DNA of 64,000 nt from Agrobacterium tumefaciens (GTDB taxonomy: Bacteria; Pseudomonadota; Alphaproteobacteria; Rhizobiales; Rhizobiaceae). The stretch lies in assembly GCA_017744915.1 (NCBI GenBank), contig JAGIAH010000007.1:62001-126000 (forward strand), read 5' to 3'. Below the pieces are notes generated by a model. The model did no database searches and was not told the DNA's origin. It saw only the letters and a list, made by a program, of their open reading frames with translations. Position numbers and translations under genes: made by a program. This document shows, in pieces, positions 52,721 to 61,342 of this stretch. The number at the start of each line of letters is the position of its first letter. Within the stretch, counting starts at the first letter, position 1.

Positions 52721-53968
52721 ATGGCGGCGGGTAAGAACTTGACGGTCAATGGCGACCGTCTGTGGGACAGTTTGATGGACATGGCGAAGATCGGCCCCGG
52801 CATTGCCGGCGGCAATAATCGCCGCACGCTGACGGATGAGGATGCGGAGGGCCGCCGCCTGTTCCAGCGCTGGTGTGAGGCGGCGGGCCTGACCATGGGC
52901 GTCGACCGCATGGGCACGATGTTCGCCACCCGCCCCGGCGAAGACCCGGATGCGCTTCCCGTCTATATCGGCAGCCATCTCGATACCCAGCCGACCGGCG
53001 GCAAGTTCGATGGCGTGCTTGGCGTGCTGGCGGGGCTGGAGGTGGTGCGCAGCCTGAACGACCTCAACATCAGGACAAAACACCCGATTGTCGTCACCAA
53101 CTGGTCGAACGAGGAAGGCGCGCGATTTGCGCCCGCAATGCTGGCTTCGGGCGTCTTCGCCGGCATTCACGATCTCGATTACGCCTATAGCCGCACGGAT
53201 ACCGACGGCAAGACCTATGGCGAAGAATTGAAACGCATCGGCTGGCTGGGCGAAGAAGAGGTCGGCGCGCGCAGAATGCACGCCTATTTCGAATATCACA
53301 TCGAGCAGGGTCCGATCCTCGAGGCGCAGGGCAAGCAGATCGGCGTCGTCACCCATTGCCAGGGCCTGTGGTGGCTGGAAGTGACGCTGACCGGCAAGGA
53401 GGCCCATACCGGCTCGACACCGATGGCCATGCGCGTCAATGCCGGCCTGGCCGCCGCCCGCATTCTTGAAAAGGTGCAGGAAGTGGCCATGGCCCACCAG
53501 CCGGGCGCCGTCGCCGGCGTCGGCCAGATGATCTTCACGCCCAATTCCCGCAACGTGCTGCCCGGCAAGGTGGTCTTCACCATCGACCTCCGCACGCCGT
53601 CTCAGGCGAAACTCGACAGCATGCGCGCCATCTTCGAGCGCGAGGTGCCTCGTATCGCCGAAGAACTCGGCGTCGGCTGCAGCGTCGAAGCCATCGGCCA
53701 TTTCGACCCCGTCACCTTCGATCCCGTGCTGGTGGGCCGCGTGCGCTCTGCCGCCGAAAGACTGGGCTACAGCCACATGGACATCATCTCCGGCGCGGGC
53801 CACGATGCCTGCTGGACGGCAAGGGTCGCCCCCTCCACCATGATCTTCTGCCCCTGCGTGGACGGGCTTTCCCACAATGAAGCGGAAGAGATTTCGCAGG
53901 AATGGGCGGCCGCCGGCTGCGATGTGCTGCTGCATGCGGTGCTTGAGACTGCGGAGATCGTCGAATGA
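52721..53968 (+). CDS. Zn-dependent amidohydrolase (beta-ureidopropionase type, M20 family)
   Basis: 415 residues with M20 metal-binding motifs: GSHLDTQPTGGKFDGVLGVLAGLE (His and Asp ligands) and NWSNEEGARFAP (Glu ligand), and the dimerisation-domain signature HTGSTPMAMRVNAG. Family members hydrolyse N-carbamoyl amino acids or allantoate. Context with dihydropyrimidinase and RutR supports N-carbamoyl-beta-alanine hydrolysis, the last step of reductive pyrimidine breakdown. It overlaps the dihydropyrimidinase gene by 4 bases. Allantoate amidohydrolase is the alternative. Confidence 0.88.
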   Translation: MAAGKNLTVNGDRLWDSLMDMAKIGPGIAGGNNRRTLTDEDAEGRRLFQRWCEAAGLTMGVDRMGTMFATRPGEDPDALPVYIGSHLDTQPTGGKFDGVLGVLAGLEVVRSLNDLNIRTKHPIVVTNWSNEEGARFAPAMLASGVFAGIHDLDYAYSRTDTDGKTYGEELKRIGWLGEEEVGARRMHAYFEYHIEQGPILEAQGKQIGVVTHCQGLWWLEVTLTGKEAHTGSTPMAMRVNAGLAAARILEKVQEVAMAHQPGAVAGVGQMIFTPNSRNVLPGKVVFTIDLRTPSQAKLDSMRAIFEREVPRIAEELGVGCSVEAIGHFDPVTFDPVLVGRVRSAAERLGYSHMDIISGAGHDACWTARVAPSTMIFCPCVDGLSHNEAEEISQEWAAAGCDVLLHAVLETAEIVE

Positions 53969-55422
53969 CCGCCACCATCATCAAAAACGGCACCATCGTC
54001 ACCGCCGACCTCACCTACAAGGCCGATGTGAAGATCGAAGGCGGCAGGATCACCGAGATCGGGCCTGACCTGACAGGCGGCACGCTGCTCGATGCGACCG
54101 GATGTTACGTCATGCCGGGCGGCATCGATCCGCATGTGCATCTGGAAATGCCCTTCATGGGCACCTATTCCGCCGATGATTTCGAGAGCGGCACGCGGGC
54201 GGCCCTTGCCGGCGGCACGACCATGGTGGTGGATTTCTGCCTGCCGGAGCCAGGCCAGTCGCTGCTTGAGGCTCTCACCCGGTGGGACAACAAGGCGACG
54301 CGCGCCAATTGCGACTATTCTTTCCACATGGCCGTCACCTGGTGGGGCGAACAGGTCTTCGATGAGATGAAGACGGTGGTTCAGCAGAAAGGTATCAACT
54401 CCTTCAAACACTTCATGGCCTATAAAGGCGCGCTGATGGTGAATGACGATGAGATGTTCGCCTCCTTCTCGCGCTGCGCCGAACTGGGCGCCATTCCCTT
54501 CGTGCATGCGGAAAACGGCGATATCGTCGCGCAGATGCAGGAAAAGCTGATGGCGGAGGGAAATGTCGGGCCTGAGGCGCATGCCTATTCCCGGCCGCCT
54601 TCCGTGGAAGGCGAAGCCACCAACCGCGCCATCATCATCGCCGATATGGCGGGCGCCCCGCTTTATGTCGTCCACACCTCCTGTGAGCAGGCCCACGAAG
54701 CGATCCGCCGCGCCCGCCAGAACGGCATGCGGGTTTATGGCGAACCGCTGATCCAGCACCTGATTCTCGATGAAAGCGAATATGCCAATGCCGACTGGGA
54801 TCACGCCGCCCGCCGGGTGATGTCGCCTCCCTTCCGCAACCGGCAACATCAGGACAGCCTCTGGGCCGGCCTCGCCTCCGGCTCGCTGCAATGCGTGGCG
54901 ACCGACCATTGTGCCTTCACCACCGAGCAGAAACGCTTCGGCCTTGGCGATTTCCGAAAGATTCCAAACGGCACCGGCGGGCTCGAAGACCGCATGCCGC
55001 TGCTCTGGACCCATGGCGTGACGACCGGCCGACTGACGATGAACGAATTCGTCGCCGTCACTTCCACCAACATCGCCAAGATCCTCAACATCTATCCGAG
55101 AAAAGGCGCGATCCTCGTCGGCAGCGATGCCGATATCGTCGTCTGGGATCCGGCGCTTACAAAGACCATCAGCGCGGCAAACCAGCAATCGGCCATCGAT
55201 TACAACGTGTTCGAAGGGCGAAAGGTCAAGGGCCTGCCACGCTACACCCTGTCACGTGGCCTCGTCAGCATCGAGGAGGCCACCATCGAAACGCAGGAAG
55301 GCCACGGCCGGTTCGTGGCCCGCGATCCTTACCCCGCCGTCAGCCGGGCGCTTTCCACGTGGAAAGAACTGGTTTCGCCGCGCAAGGTGGAGCGCAGCGG
55401 CATCCCGGCATCGGGTGTGTGA
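53965..55422 (+). CDS. hydA: dihydropyrimidinase
   Basis: 485 residues of the cyclic amidohydrolase superfamily. GGIDPHVHLEMPF (metal-binding HxH), the carbamylated Lys region FKHFMAYKGALMV, YVVHTSCEQAHE and the Asp ligand in VATDHCAFTTEQK are all present. It opens dihydrouracil or dihydrothymine to N-carbamoyl-beta-amino acids, the substrate of the enzyme encoded just upstream. No dihydropyrimidine dehydrogenase gene lies in the window. Four bases separate it from the Nudix gene. Confidence 0.94.
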   Translation: MTATIIKNGTIVTADLTYKADVKIEGGRITEIGPDLTGGTLLDATGCYVMPGGIDPHVHLEMPFMGTYSADDFESGTRAALAGGTTMVVDFCLPEPGQSLLEALTRWDNKATRANCDYSFHMAVTWWGEQVFDEMKTVVQQKGINSFKHFMAYKGALMVNDDEMFASFSRCAELGAIPFVHAENGDIVAQMQEKLMAEGNVGPEAHAYSRPPSVEGEATNRAIIIADMAGAPLYVVHTSCEQAHEAIRRARQNGMRVYGEPLIQHLILDESEYANADWDHAARRVMSPPFRNRQHQDSLWAGLASGSLQCVATDHCAFTTEQKRFGLGDFRKIPNGTGGLEDRMPLLWTHGVTTGRLTMNEFVAVTSTNIAKILNIYPRKGAILVGSDADIVVWDPALTKTISAANQQSAIDYNVFEGRKVKGLPRYTLSRGLVSIEEATIETQEGHGRFVARDPYPAVSRALSTWKELVSPRKVERSGIPASGV

Positions 55423-55425
55423 GCC

Positions 55426-55863
55426 ATGAGCAGCAAGCCGAAACGGGAAATCGTCATCGCCGCCGCCATTCTCCTCAACGAGCGCCGGCAGATGCTTGTC
55501 GTGCGCAAGCGCGGCACCACGCAATTCATGCAGCCGGGTGGCAAGATCGATCCGGGCGAAACGCCAGAACAGGCACTTCACCGCGAGCTTGCCGAGGAAA
55601 TCGGCCTGACGCTGCCCGAAAATGCCACGCGTTACGAGGGCATATTTCGCGAGGAAGCCGCCAATGAGACCGGCGCCGAAGTCGTCGCCCATGCCTTCAT
55701 CGCCCGGCTTGACGCCGATGTCTCCCCGCAGGCGGAAATCGAGGAAGTGCGCTGGCTCGACCTCGACAGCCACCCCGGCGTGACGATCGCCAGACTGACG
55801 GAAACCCAGATGCTGCCGCTTGCGCGCGCAGCACTTTCGGAAAGCGACAATCAGCCAAGATGA
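55426..55863 (+). CDS. Nudix hydrolase
   Basis: 145 residues containing the Nudix box GGKIDPGETPEQALHRELAEEIGL (fits GX5EX7REUXEEXGU) near residues 45-68, after an N-terminal strand AAAILLNERRQMLVVRK. These enzymes cleave nucleoside diphosphate derivatives. Being inside the pyrimidine operon, it may remove a damaged or modified nucleotide, but the substrate is not evident. Its stop overlaps the ABC ATPase start by 4 bases. Confidence 0.9.
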   Translation: MSSKPKREIVIAAAILLNERRQMLVVRKRGTTQFMQPGGKIDPGETPEQALHRELAEEIGLTLPENATRYEGIFREEAANETGAEVVAHAFIARLDADVSPQAEIEEVRWLDLDSHPGVTIARLTETQMLPLARAALSESDNQPR

Positions 55864-56654
55864 ACCAGGCCCCTTCCTATTCCGTCGTTTCCGCCAGAAA
55901 ACTGGGCCTCACCTTCGAAACGGGGGATGGCCCGGTCCATGCATTGTCGAATGTCGACCTGGAGGTCGGCAAGGGCGATTTCGTCTCCTTCATCGGCCCT
56001 TCCGGCTGCGGCAAGACCACCTTCCTGCGGGTCATCGCCGATCTTGAAAAACACACATCCGGCGAGATCACCGTCAACGGCACGACGCCGGAGAACGCCC
56101 GCAGGGACCGCTCCTACGGTTATGTCTTTCAGGCTGCAGCACTTTATCCCTGGCGCAGCATCGAAAAGAACATCGCCCTGCCGCTCGAAATCATGGGTTA
56201 CAGCAAGGCCGAACAGCGCGAACGCATCGACCGCACGCTCGACCTCGTCAACCTCACCGGCTTCGGCAGGAAATATCCCTGGCAGCTTTCCGGCGGCATG
56301 CAGCAACGCGCCTCCATCGCCCGCGCACTCGCCTTCGATGCCGACCTGCTTTTGATGGACGAGCCCTTCGGCGCGCTGGATGAGATCGTTCGCGATCATC
56401 TGAACGAACAGTTGCTGAAACTCTGGGACACGACCGGCAAGACCATCTGCTTCGTCACCCATTCCATTCCGGAGGCGGTCTATCTCTCGACCAAGATCGT
56501 CGTCATGTCGCCGCGCCCGGGGAGAGTGACGGATGTGATCGAGTCCACGTTACCGCGGGAAAGGCCGCTGGAGATTCGCGAGACGCCGGAGTTTCTGGCG
56601 ATTGCGCATCGGGTGCGCGAGGGGTTGAAGGCGGGGCATGGCTATGAGGGGTGA
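55860..56654 (+). CDS. ABC transporter ATP-binding protein (NitT/TauT type)
   Basis: 264 residues: Walker A GPSGCGKTT, Q-loop YVFQAAALYPWRSIEKN, signature LSGGMQQRASIARAL, Walker B LLMDEPFGALDE and the H-loop FVTHSIPEAVYLS. This is the NitT/TauT/SsuB class that serves small organic anions or pyrimidine-like compounds. It energises the two permeases encoded downstream; a RIME-like palindrome lies between it and the first permease. Confidence 0.93.
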   Translation: MNQAPSYSVVSARKLGLTFETGDGPVHALSNVDLEVGKGDFVSFIGPSGCGKTTFLRVIADLEKHTSGEITVNGTTPENARRDRSYGYVFQAAALYPWRSIEKNIALPLEIMGYSKAEQRERIDRTLDLVNLTGFGRKYPWQLSGGMQQRASIARALAFDADLLLMDEPFGALDEIVRDHLNEQLLKLWDTTGKTICFVTHSIPEAVYLSTKIVVMSPRPGRVTDVIESTLPRERPLEIRETPEFLAIAHRVREGLKAGHGYEG

Positions 56655-56685
56655 TACTGGAACCGACGCCGTTGCGGCAAGCGTT

Positions 56686-56841
56686 ACCCCCCTCTGCCCT
56701 GCCGGGCATCTCCCCCACAAGGGGGGAGATCGGCAAGCGGCGCTACTAACACTCCATCCACAAGCGTCGAGATGGTCGAGATCCTGCCGCGAGTCGATCT
56801 CCCCCCTTGTGGGGGAGATGTCCGGCAGGACAGAGGGGGGT
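56686..56841. repeat. RIME-like long inverted repeat inside the operon
   Basis: Arms 56686-56731 and 56796-56841 (46 bp each) are inverted copies with two differences, separated by 64 bp; the core is CATCTCCCCCACAAGGGGGGA. This is the rhizobial mosaic element type. It occupies the 225-bp gap between the ATPase and first permease genes, where its transcript would form a very stable hairpin. Confidence 0.88.
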
Positions 56842-56879
56842 AAACCGCACCCTCGGACTGAGCAGCGGAGCGAAAAACC

Positions 56880-57755
56880 ATGACCCTCCTCCGCCACCGC
56901 ATCCTCCCCATCCTCACCGTCCTCCTTGCCATCCTCATCCTCTGGCACCTCGCCGTCATCTATCTCAACATGCCCTTCGCCCGCGACCAGGCCACCCGCG
57001 CCGGCCAGACGCCGGGTTTCTTCGAACTCCTGCCGCAAACCTTCGCCCAGGAACGCCCGGTCCTCCCCGCCCCGCACCAGATCGCCGCCGAACTCTGGGA
57101 CACGACGGTCAACAAGGCCATCACCTCCAAGCGCAGCCTGATCTACCACGCCGGCATCACGCTTTCGGCCACCCTGCTCGGTTTCGCCATCGGCGCGGTC
57201 CTCGGCATCCTGCTTGCCGTCGCCATCATCCATAATCGCGCCATGGACCGCTCCGTCATGCCGTGGATCATCGCCAGCCAGACGATCCCCATCCTCGCCA
57301 TCGCGCCGATGATTATCGTCGTCCTGAACTCCATCGGCATTTCCGGGCTTCTGCCCAAGGCGCTGATCTCCACCTATCTCTCCTTCTTCCCGATCGTCGT
57401 CGGCATGGTGAAGGGCCTCAGGAGCCCAGAAACCCTCCAGCTCGACCTGATGCACACCTATAATGCCTCACCGGGCCAGATTTTCTGGAAGCTGCGCTGG
57501 CCCTCGGCGCTACCCTATCTCTTCACCTCGCTGAAGATCGCCATTGCCATCGCGCTGGTCGGCGCCATCGTCGGCGAATTGCCCACGGGGGCCGTCGCCG
57601 GGCTCGGCGCGCGGCTTCTCTCCGGGTCCTATTATGGCCAGACGGTGCAGATATGGGCGGCGCTGTTCATGGCTGCCGGTGTTGCGGCGCTCCTGGTCTC
57701 GATCATCGGCATCGCCCACGCCGCGGTGCTGAAAAGAATGGGAGCACGGCCATGA
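56880..57755 (+). CDS. ABC transporter permease
   Basis: 291 residues with about six membrane helices (ILPILTVLLAILILWHLAVIYL first) and the BPD_transp_1 region; the EAA-like cytoplasmic loop includes DLMHTYNASPGQIFWKLRWPSALPYLFTSLKIA. The TauC/SsuC type protein would pair with the second permease encoded immediately downstream (4-base overlap), giving a heterodimeric channel. Confidence 0.92.
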   Translation: MTLLRHRILPILTVLLAILILWHLAVIYLNMPFARDQATRAGQTPGFFELLPQTFAQERPVLPAPHQIAAELWDTTVNKAITSKRSLIYHAGITLSATLLGFAIGAVLGILLAVAIIHNRAMDRSVMPWIIASQTIPILAIAPMIIVVLNSIGISGLLPKALISTYLSFFPIVVGMVKGLRSPETLQLDLMHTYNASPGQIFWKLRWPSALPYLFTSLKIAIAIALVGAIVGELPTGAVAGLGARLLSGSYYGQTVQIWAALFMAAGVAALLVSIIGIAHAAVLKRMGARP

Positions 57756-58624
57756 CGAACCCCTTCTGGTTTATCGGCGCGATCCTGTTCTGGCTTGCCG
57801 CCTGGGCCTTCAACGAATGGCTGGTGCGGCGCAACTTCACCTCCTCCTCGGGAAAGCGCATCAGCCGCATCGCCGTGCCGCTCCTCTTCGGCCTTGCCAT
57901 TCTGGTGCTCTGGGAAGGTGTGGTGCGTGGTTTTTCCGTGCCGCCCATCCTCTTGCCAGCGCCCAGCGCCATCCTCGCCCGCCTTCTCGGCTCGTTGCCG
58001 ATCCTCTGGGCCGATTTCCGCCAGACTTTCATCAAATCGGTGCTGACCGGTTATGTGCTCGGCTGCGGCCTCGGTTTCCTCGTCGCCATCCTCATCGATC
58101 GCTCGCCCTTCCTCCAGCGCGGGCTCCTGCCCATCGGCAACTTCGTCTCCGCTCTGCCGGTGGTCGGCATCGCCCCCATCATGGTCATGTGGTTCGGTTT
58201 CGACTGGCAGTCGAAAGTCGCCGTCGTCGTCGTCATGACCTTCTTTCCCATGCTGGTGAACACGGTGCAGGGACTTGCCGCCTCCAGCCACATGGAACGC
58301 GACCTGATGCGCACCTATGCCGCCGGCTGGTGGCAGACATTGGTGAAGCTGCGCCTGCCCGCCGCGTGGCCCTTCATCTTCAACGCGCTGAAGATCAATT
58401 CCACGCTGGCGCTGATCGGCGCCATCGTTGCGGAATTTTTCGGCACACCCATCGTCGGCATGGGTTTCCGCATCTCGGCGGAAATGGGCCGCAGCAATGT
58501 CGACATGGTCTGGGCCGAGATCGCGGTCGCCGCGCTCGCAGGCTCCGGCTTTTATGGTCTCGTGGCGCTCGCAGAGCGGGCCGTCACCTTCTGGCATCCG
58601 TCCGTCCGTGGGGGACGAACGTAA
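57752..58624 (+). CDS. ABC transporter permease
   Basis: 290 residues, six or seven hydrophobic segments (PFWFIGAILFWLAAWAF, VPLLFGLAILVLWEGVV and others). The EAA loop is RTYAAGWWQTLVKLRLPAAWPFIFNALK. Same family as the preceding permease, with only moderate similarity, so the two form a heterodimer. The start overlaps the previous stop by 4 bases, and the substrate-binding protein gene follows after 21 bases. Confidence 0.92.
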   Translation: MTNPFWFIGAILFWLAAWAFNEWLVRRNFTSSSGKRISRIAVPLLFGLAILVLWEGVVRGFSVPPILLPAPSAILARLLGSLPILWADFRQTFIKSVLTGYVLGCGLGFLVAILIDRSPFLQRGLLPIGNFVSALPVVGIAPIMVMWFGFDWQSKVAVVVVMTFFPMLVNTVQGLAASSHMERDLMRTYAAGWWQTLVKLRLPAAWPFIFNALKINSTLALIGAIVAEFFGTPIVGMGFRISAEMGRSNVDMVWAEIAVAALAGSGFYGLVALAERAVTFWHPSVRGGRT

Positions 58625-58645
58625 ATAACGAAAAAGGGAACAGCG

Positions 58646-59638
58646 ATGAAAATGAAACTTGCATCCATGCTTCTTGCCGGCGCGTCACTTCTGACCGCAT
58701 TCGGGGCTCAGGCCGCCGACAAGATCACCCTGCAGCTGAAATGGGTGACCCAGGCGCAATTCGCCGGTTATTACGTCGCCAAGGACAAGGGCTTTTACGA
58801 AGCTGAAGGTCTCGATGTCGATATCAAGCCCGGTGGCCCGGACATCGCCCCCGCACAGGTTCTGGCCGGCGGCGGCGCGGATGTGATCGTCGACTGGATG
58901 CCGTCTGCACTGGCGACGCGCGAAAAGGGCGTGCCGCTCGTCAACATCGCCCAGCCGTTCAAGTCCTCCGGCATGATGCTGACCTGCCTCAAGGAAACCG
59001 GTGTCACCAAGCCCGATGATTTCAAGGGCAAGACGCTGGGCGTCTGGTTCTTCGGCAATGAATATCCGTTCCTGTCCTGGATGGCGCACTTAAAAATCCC
59101 GACCACCGGTGGTGCGGATGGCGTCACGGTTTTGAAACAGGGCTTCAACGTCGATCCGCTGCTGCAAAAGCAGGCCGCCTGCATTTCCACCATGACCTAT
59201 AATGAATATTGGCAGGTTATCGATGCCGGCCTCAAACCGGAGGAACTCGTCACCTTCAAATATGAGGATGAGGGCGTGGCGACGCTGGAGGACGGGCTTT
59301 ACGTTCTCGAAGACAAGCTCAAGGACGCCAAGTTCAAGGAAGACATGGTCAAATTCGTCCGCGCTTCGATGAAGGGCTGGAAATGGGCGGAAGAAAACCC
59401 TGACGATGCCGCCGATATCGTTCTTGAAAACGACGCCTCGGGCGCCCAGACCGAAAAGCACCAGAAGCGCATGATGGACGAAGTGGCGAAACTCACCGCC
59501 GGCTCAAAGGGCGCGCTAGACAAGGCGGATTACGAACGCACGGTGAAAACGCTGCTCGGCGGCGGTTCCGATCCGGTCATCACCAAGGAGCCAGCAGGGG
59601 CCTACACCACGGAAATCACCGACGCGGCGCTGAAATAG
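58646..59638 (+). CDS. periplasmic substrate-binding protein, NMT1/THI5-like
   Basis: 330 residues. Signal peptide MKMKLASMLLAGASLLTAFGAQAA, then the NMT1-like core ITLQLKWVTQAQFAGYYVAKDKGFYEAEGLDVDIKPGG. THI5/NMT1-type binding proteins bind pyrimidine-like ligands such as HMP and its precursors. With RutR and the catabolic genes in the same operon, uptake of a pyrimidine base or dihydropyrimidine is the likely role. GGGAACAGCG precedes the ATG. Confidence 0.92.
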   Translation: MKMKLASMLLAGASLLTAFGAQAADKITLQLKWVTQAQFAGYYVAKDKGFYEAEGLDVDIKPGGPDIAPAQVLAGGGADVIVDWMPSALATREKGVPLVNIAQPFKSSGMMLTCLKETGVTKPDDFKGKTLGVWFFGNEYPFLSWMAHLKIPTTGGADGVTVLKQGFNVDPLLQKQAACISTMTYNEYWQVIDAGLKPEELVTFKYEDEGVATLEDGLYVLEDKLKDAKFKEDMVKFVRASMKGWKWAEENPDDAADIVLENDASGAQTEKHQKRMMDEVAKLTAGSKGALDKADYERTVKTLLGGGSDPVITKEPAGAYTTEITDAALK

Positions 59639-59677
59639 GTCGCGGCAGACAAGCGAAGACGCGGGAATATCCGCACG

Positions 59678-59796
59678 CCGTCACCCCGGACCTGATCCGG
59701 GGTCCAGCGCGATCAAGTCCTTGATCGCAGGAAAGTCCTTTCACGGCGCAGACGCGCCGTGGCTGGATGCCGGATCAAGTCCGGCATAACGAGGGT
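59678..59796. repeat. RIME-like inverted repeat after the transporter operon
   Basis: Left arm about 59678-59709 (TCACCCCGGACCTGATCCGG) and right arm about 59764-59796 are inverted relatives of the same intergenic family as 3565-3650. It lies just after the binding protein gene and may end its transcript. The rest of 59639-60141 has no gene I can support. Confidence 0.7.
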
Positions 59797-59870
59797 ATTT
59801 TTCGCGCCCGTGACTCAAGCGCCGTTGGGTTGTATTGGTAACCCCTCCAGCGAATTACAACATCTGCGCC

Positions 59871-59886
59871 TATACAAAAATGTATA
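59871..59886. promoter_or_regulatory. TATACA-AAAA-TGTATA dyad upstream of the RND genes
   Basis: A perfect 6-bp inverted repeat around AAAA, 256 bp before the membrane fusion protein gene. TetR-type repressors of RND pumps often bind such dyads, but no regulator gene is adjacent here, so this is only a candidate. Confidence 0.35.
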
Positions 59887-60141
59887 TCAACCATAGCGGC
59901 TATGCGGATTGATTTGTACCGCAACAAGAATTACAGTCCCGCCCACAAGACTGCCAAATTTGATCTTGTAAAAAAAGCACGGGGCAAAGGTGCTTAAGAT
60001 TCGCGTTGAGGGGCGCTTGAATCGGGAGGATCGAAAAGGAAGTATTGTGATCCCTTGTTTCACATTCGCCATCGCATGACCTTTTAAGATACGGCCCCGA
60101 GCCGCAGGACATGTGAGCGGATATTGCGCGAGCCAAGACAC

Positions 60142-61329
60142 ATGCAGCATAAAGTCACGTTTAACCGCTTCGTTTTCCTGCTTCTTTCCGCAACGGCGCT
60201 CCCCCTTTCCGCAGCAGCCGAGGGAGAGGCGCCGGTAAAACAGCAGAACCTGCCCTCGATCATCGTCGCGCATGCCGCAAAACGTGATCTCGTGGACCGC
60301 ATCATCGCCACCGGCACCATCCGCCCGGTCGATGAAATCTATGTCCAGCCGCTGGTTGACGGCCTGTCGATCGACACGCTGAACGCCGATATCGGCGACA
60401 GGGTGGAAGCGAATGCGGTTCTGGCCGTGCTTTCCTCCGACAGCCTCGTGCTGCAGAAAAGCCAGCTTGAGGCCAACAAGGCCAAGGCGGAAGCTTCCGT
60501 CACCCAGTCGAAGGCGCAGGTGCTTGAAGCGCAGGCCAATCTGGCTGACGCTGTTCGCCAGCGCGACCGCGCCGCCAAGCTCGGCCAGAGCGGTTCGGGT
60601 TCCGTCTCCGAGACGGAAAAGACCGAGGCCGCCGCTCAAGTTGCGCAGGCCCGCCTCGATGCGGCCAAACAAGCCGTTTCCGCCGGCGAGGCCGACATCA
60701 AGGTGGTTGATGCGCAGATTGCCGACGTCGACCTGAAGCTGACACGCACCGGCGTGAAAACCCCTGTCGCCGGCATCGTTTCGGCCAAGAATGCCAAGGT
60801 CGGCGCGATTGCCAGCGGCGCCGGCAACCCGCTTTTCACCGTCATCAAGGACGGCGCGATCGAACTCGTCGCCGATCTGTCCGAGACCGACATCCAGAAG
60901 GTGAAGGTCGGCCAGAAAGCCTATTTGACGGTTGCCGGCGGAGCTGAGAAAATAGTGGGCAAGGTGCGCCTCGTTTCGCCCACCGTCGATCCGACGACAC
61001 GCCTCGGTTCCGTGCATGTGGTGCTGCCGGAAAACAGCCCGGCGCGATCCGGCATGTATGCCAGCGCGGCCATCATCGTCGAAGAGACGAATGCACTCGC
61101 TTTGCCGCTGTCGGCCGTCACCTCCGGGCGTGAAGGCTCGACCACCCGCAAGGTGGAAGGCGACGTCGTCAAGCAGGTGAAGATCGAGACCGGCATAGAA
61201 GACAGTGGTTTCATCGAGATTGTCAGCGGTCTTGCCGCTGGAGACAAGGTTGTCGAGAAGGCTGGGGCATTCGTGCGTGATGGTGACCGGATAAGACCGG
61301 TGGAAGCCCAGACGGCTGCGTCCAACTGA
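60142..61329 (+). CDS. RND efflux periplasmic adaptor (membrane fusion protein)
   Basis: 395 residues from ATG 60142; a TTG at 60124 is an alternative. Signal peptide ending near PLSAAAE; barrel-sandwich (lipoyl-like) halves around a coiled coil (residues about 110-205, AKAEASVTQSKAQVLEAQANLADAV), then beta-barrel (VKTPVAGIVSAKNAKVGAI, IELVADLSETDIQKV) and membrane-proximal domains. It links the inner membrane pump to an outer membrane channel. The pump gene follows after 13 bases. Confidence 0.92.
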   Translation: MQHKVTFNRFVFLLLSATALPLSAAAEGEAPVKQQNLPSIIVAHAAKRDLVDRIIATGTIRPVDEIYVQPLVDGLSIDTLNADIGDRVEANAVLAVLSSDSLVLQKSQLEANKAKAEASVTQSKAQVLEAQANLADAVRQRDRAAKLGQSGSGSVSETEKTEAAAQVAQARLDAAKQAVSAGEADIKVVDAQIADVDLKLTRTGVKTPVAGIVSAKNAKVGAIASGAGNPLFTVIKDGAIELVADLSETDIQKVKVGQKAYLTVAGGAEKIVGKVRLVSPTVDPTTRLGSVHVVLPENSPARSGMYASAAIIVEETNALALPLSAVTSGREGSTTRKVEGDVVKQVKIETGIEDSGFIEIVSGLAAGDKVVEKAGAFVRDGDRIRPVEAQTAASN

Positions 61330-61342
61330 CTGAGGGAATGAA

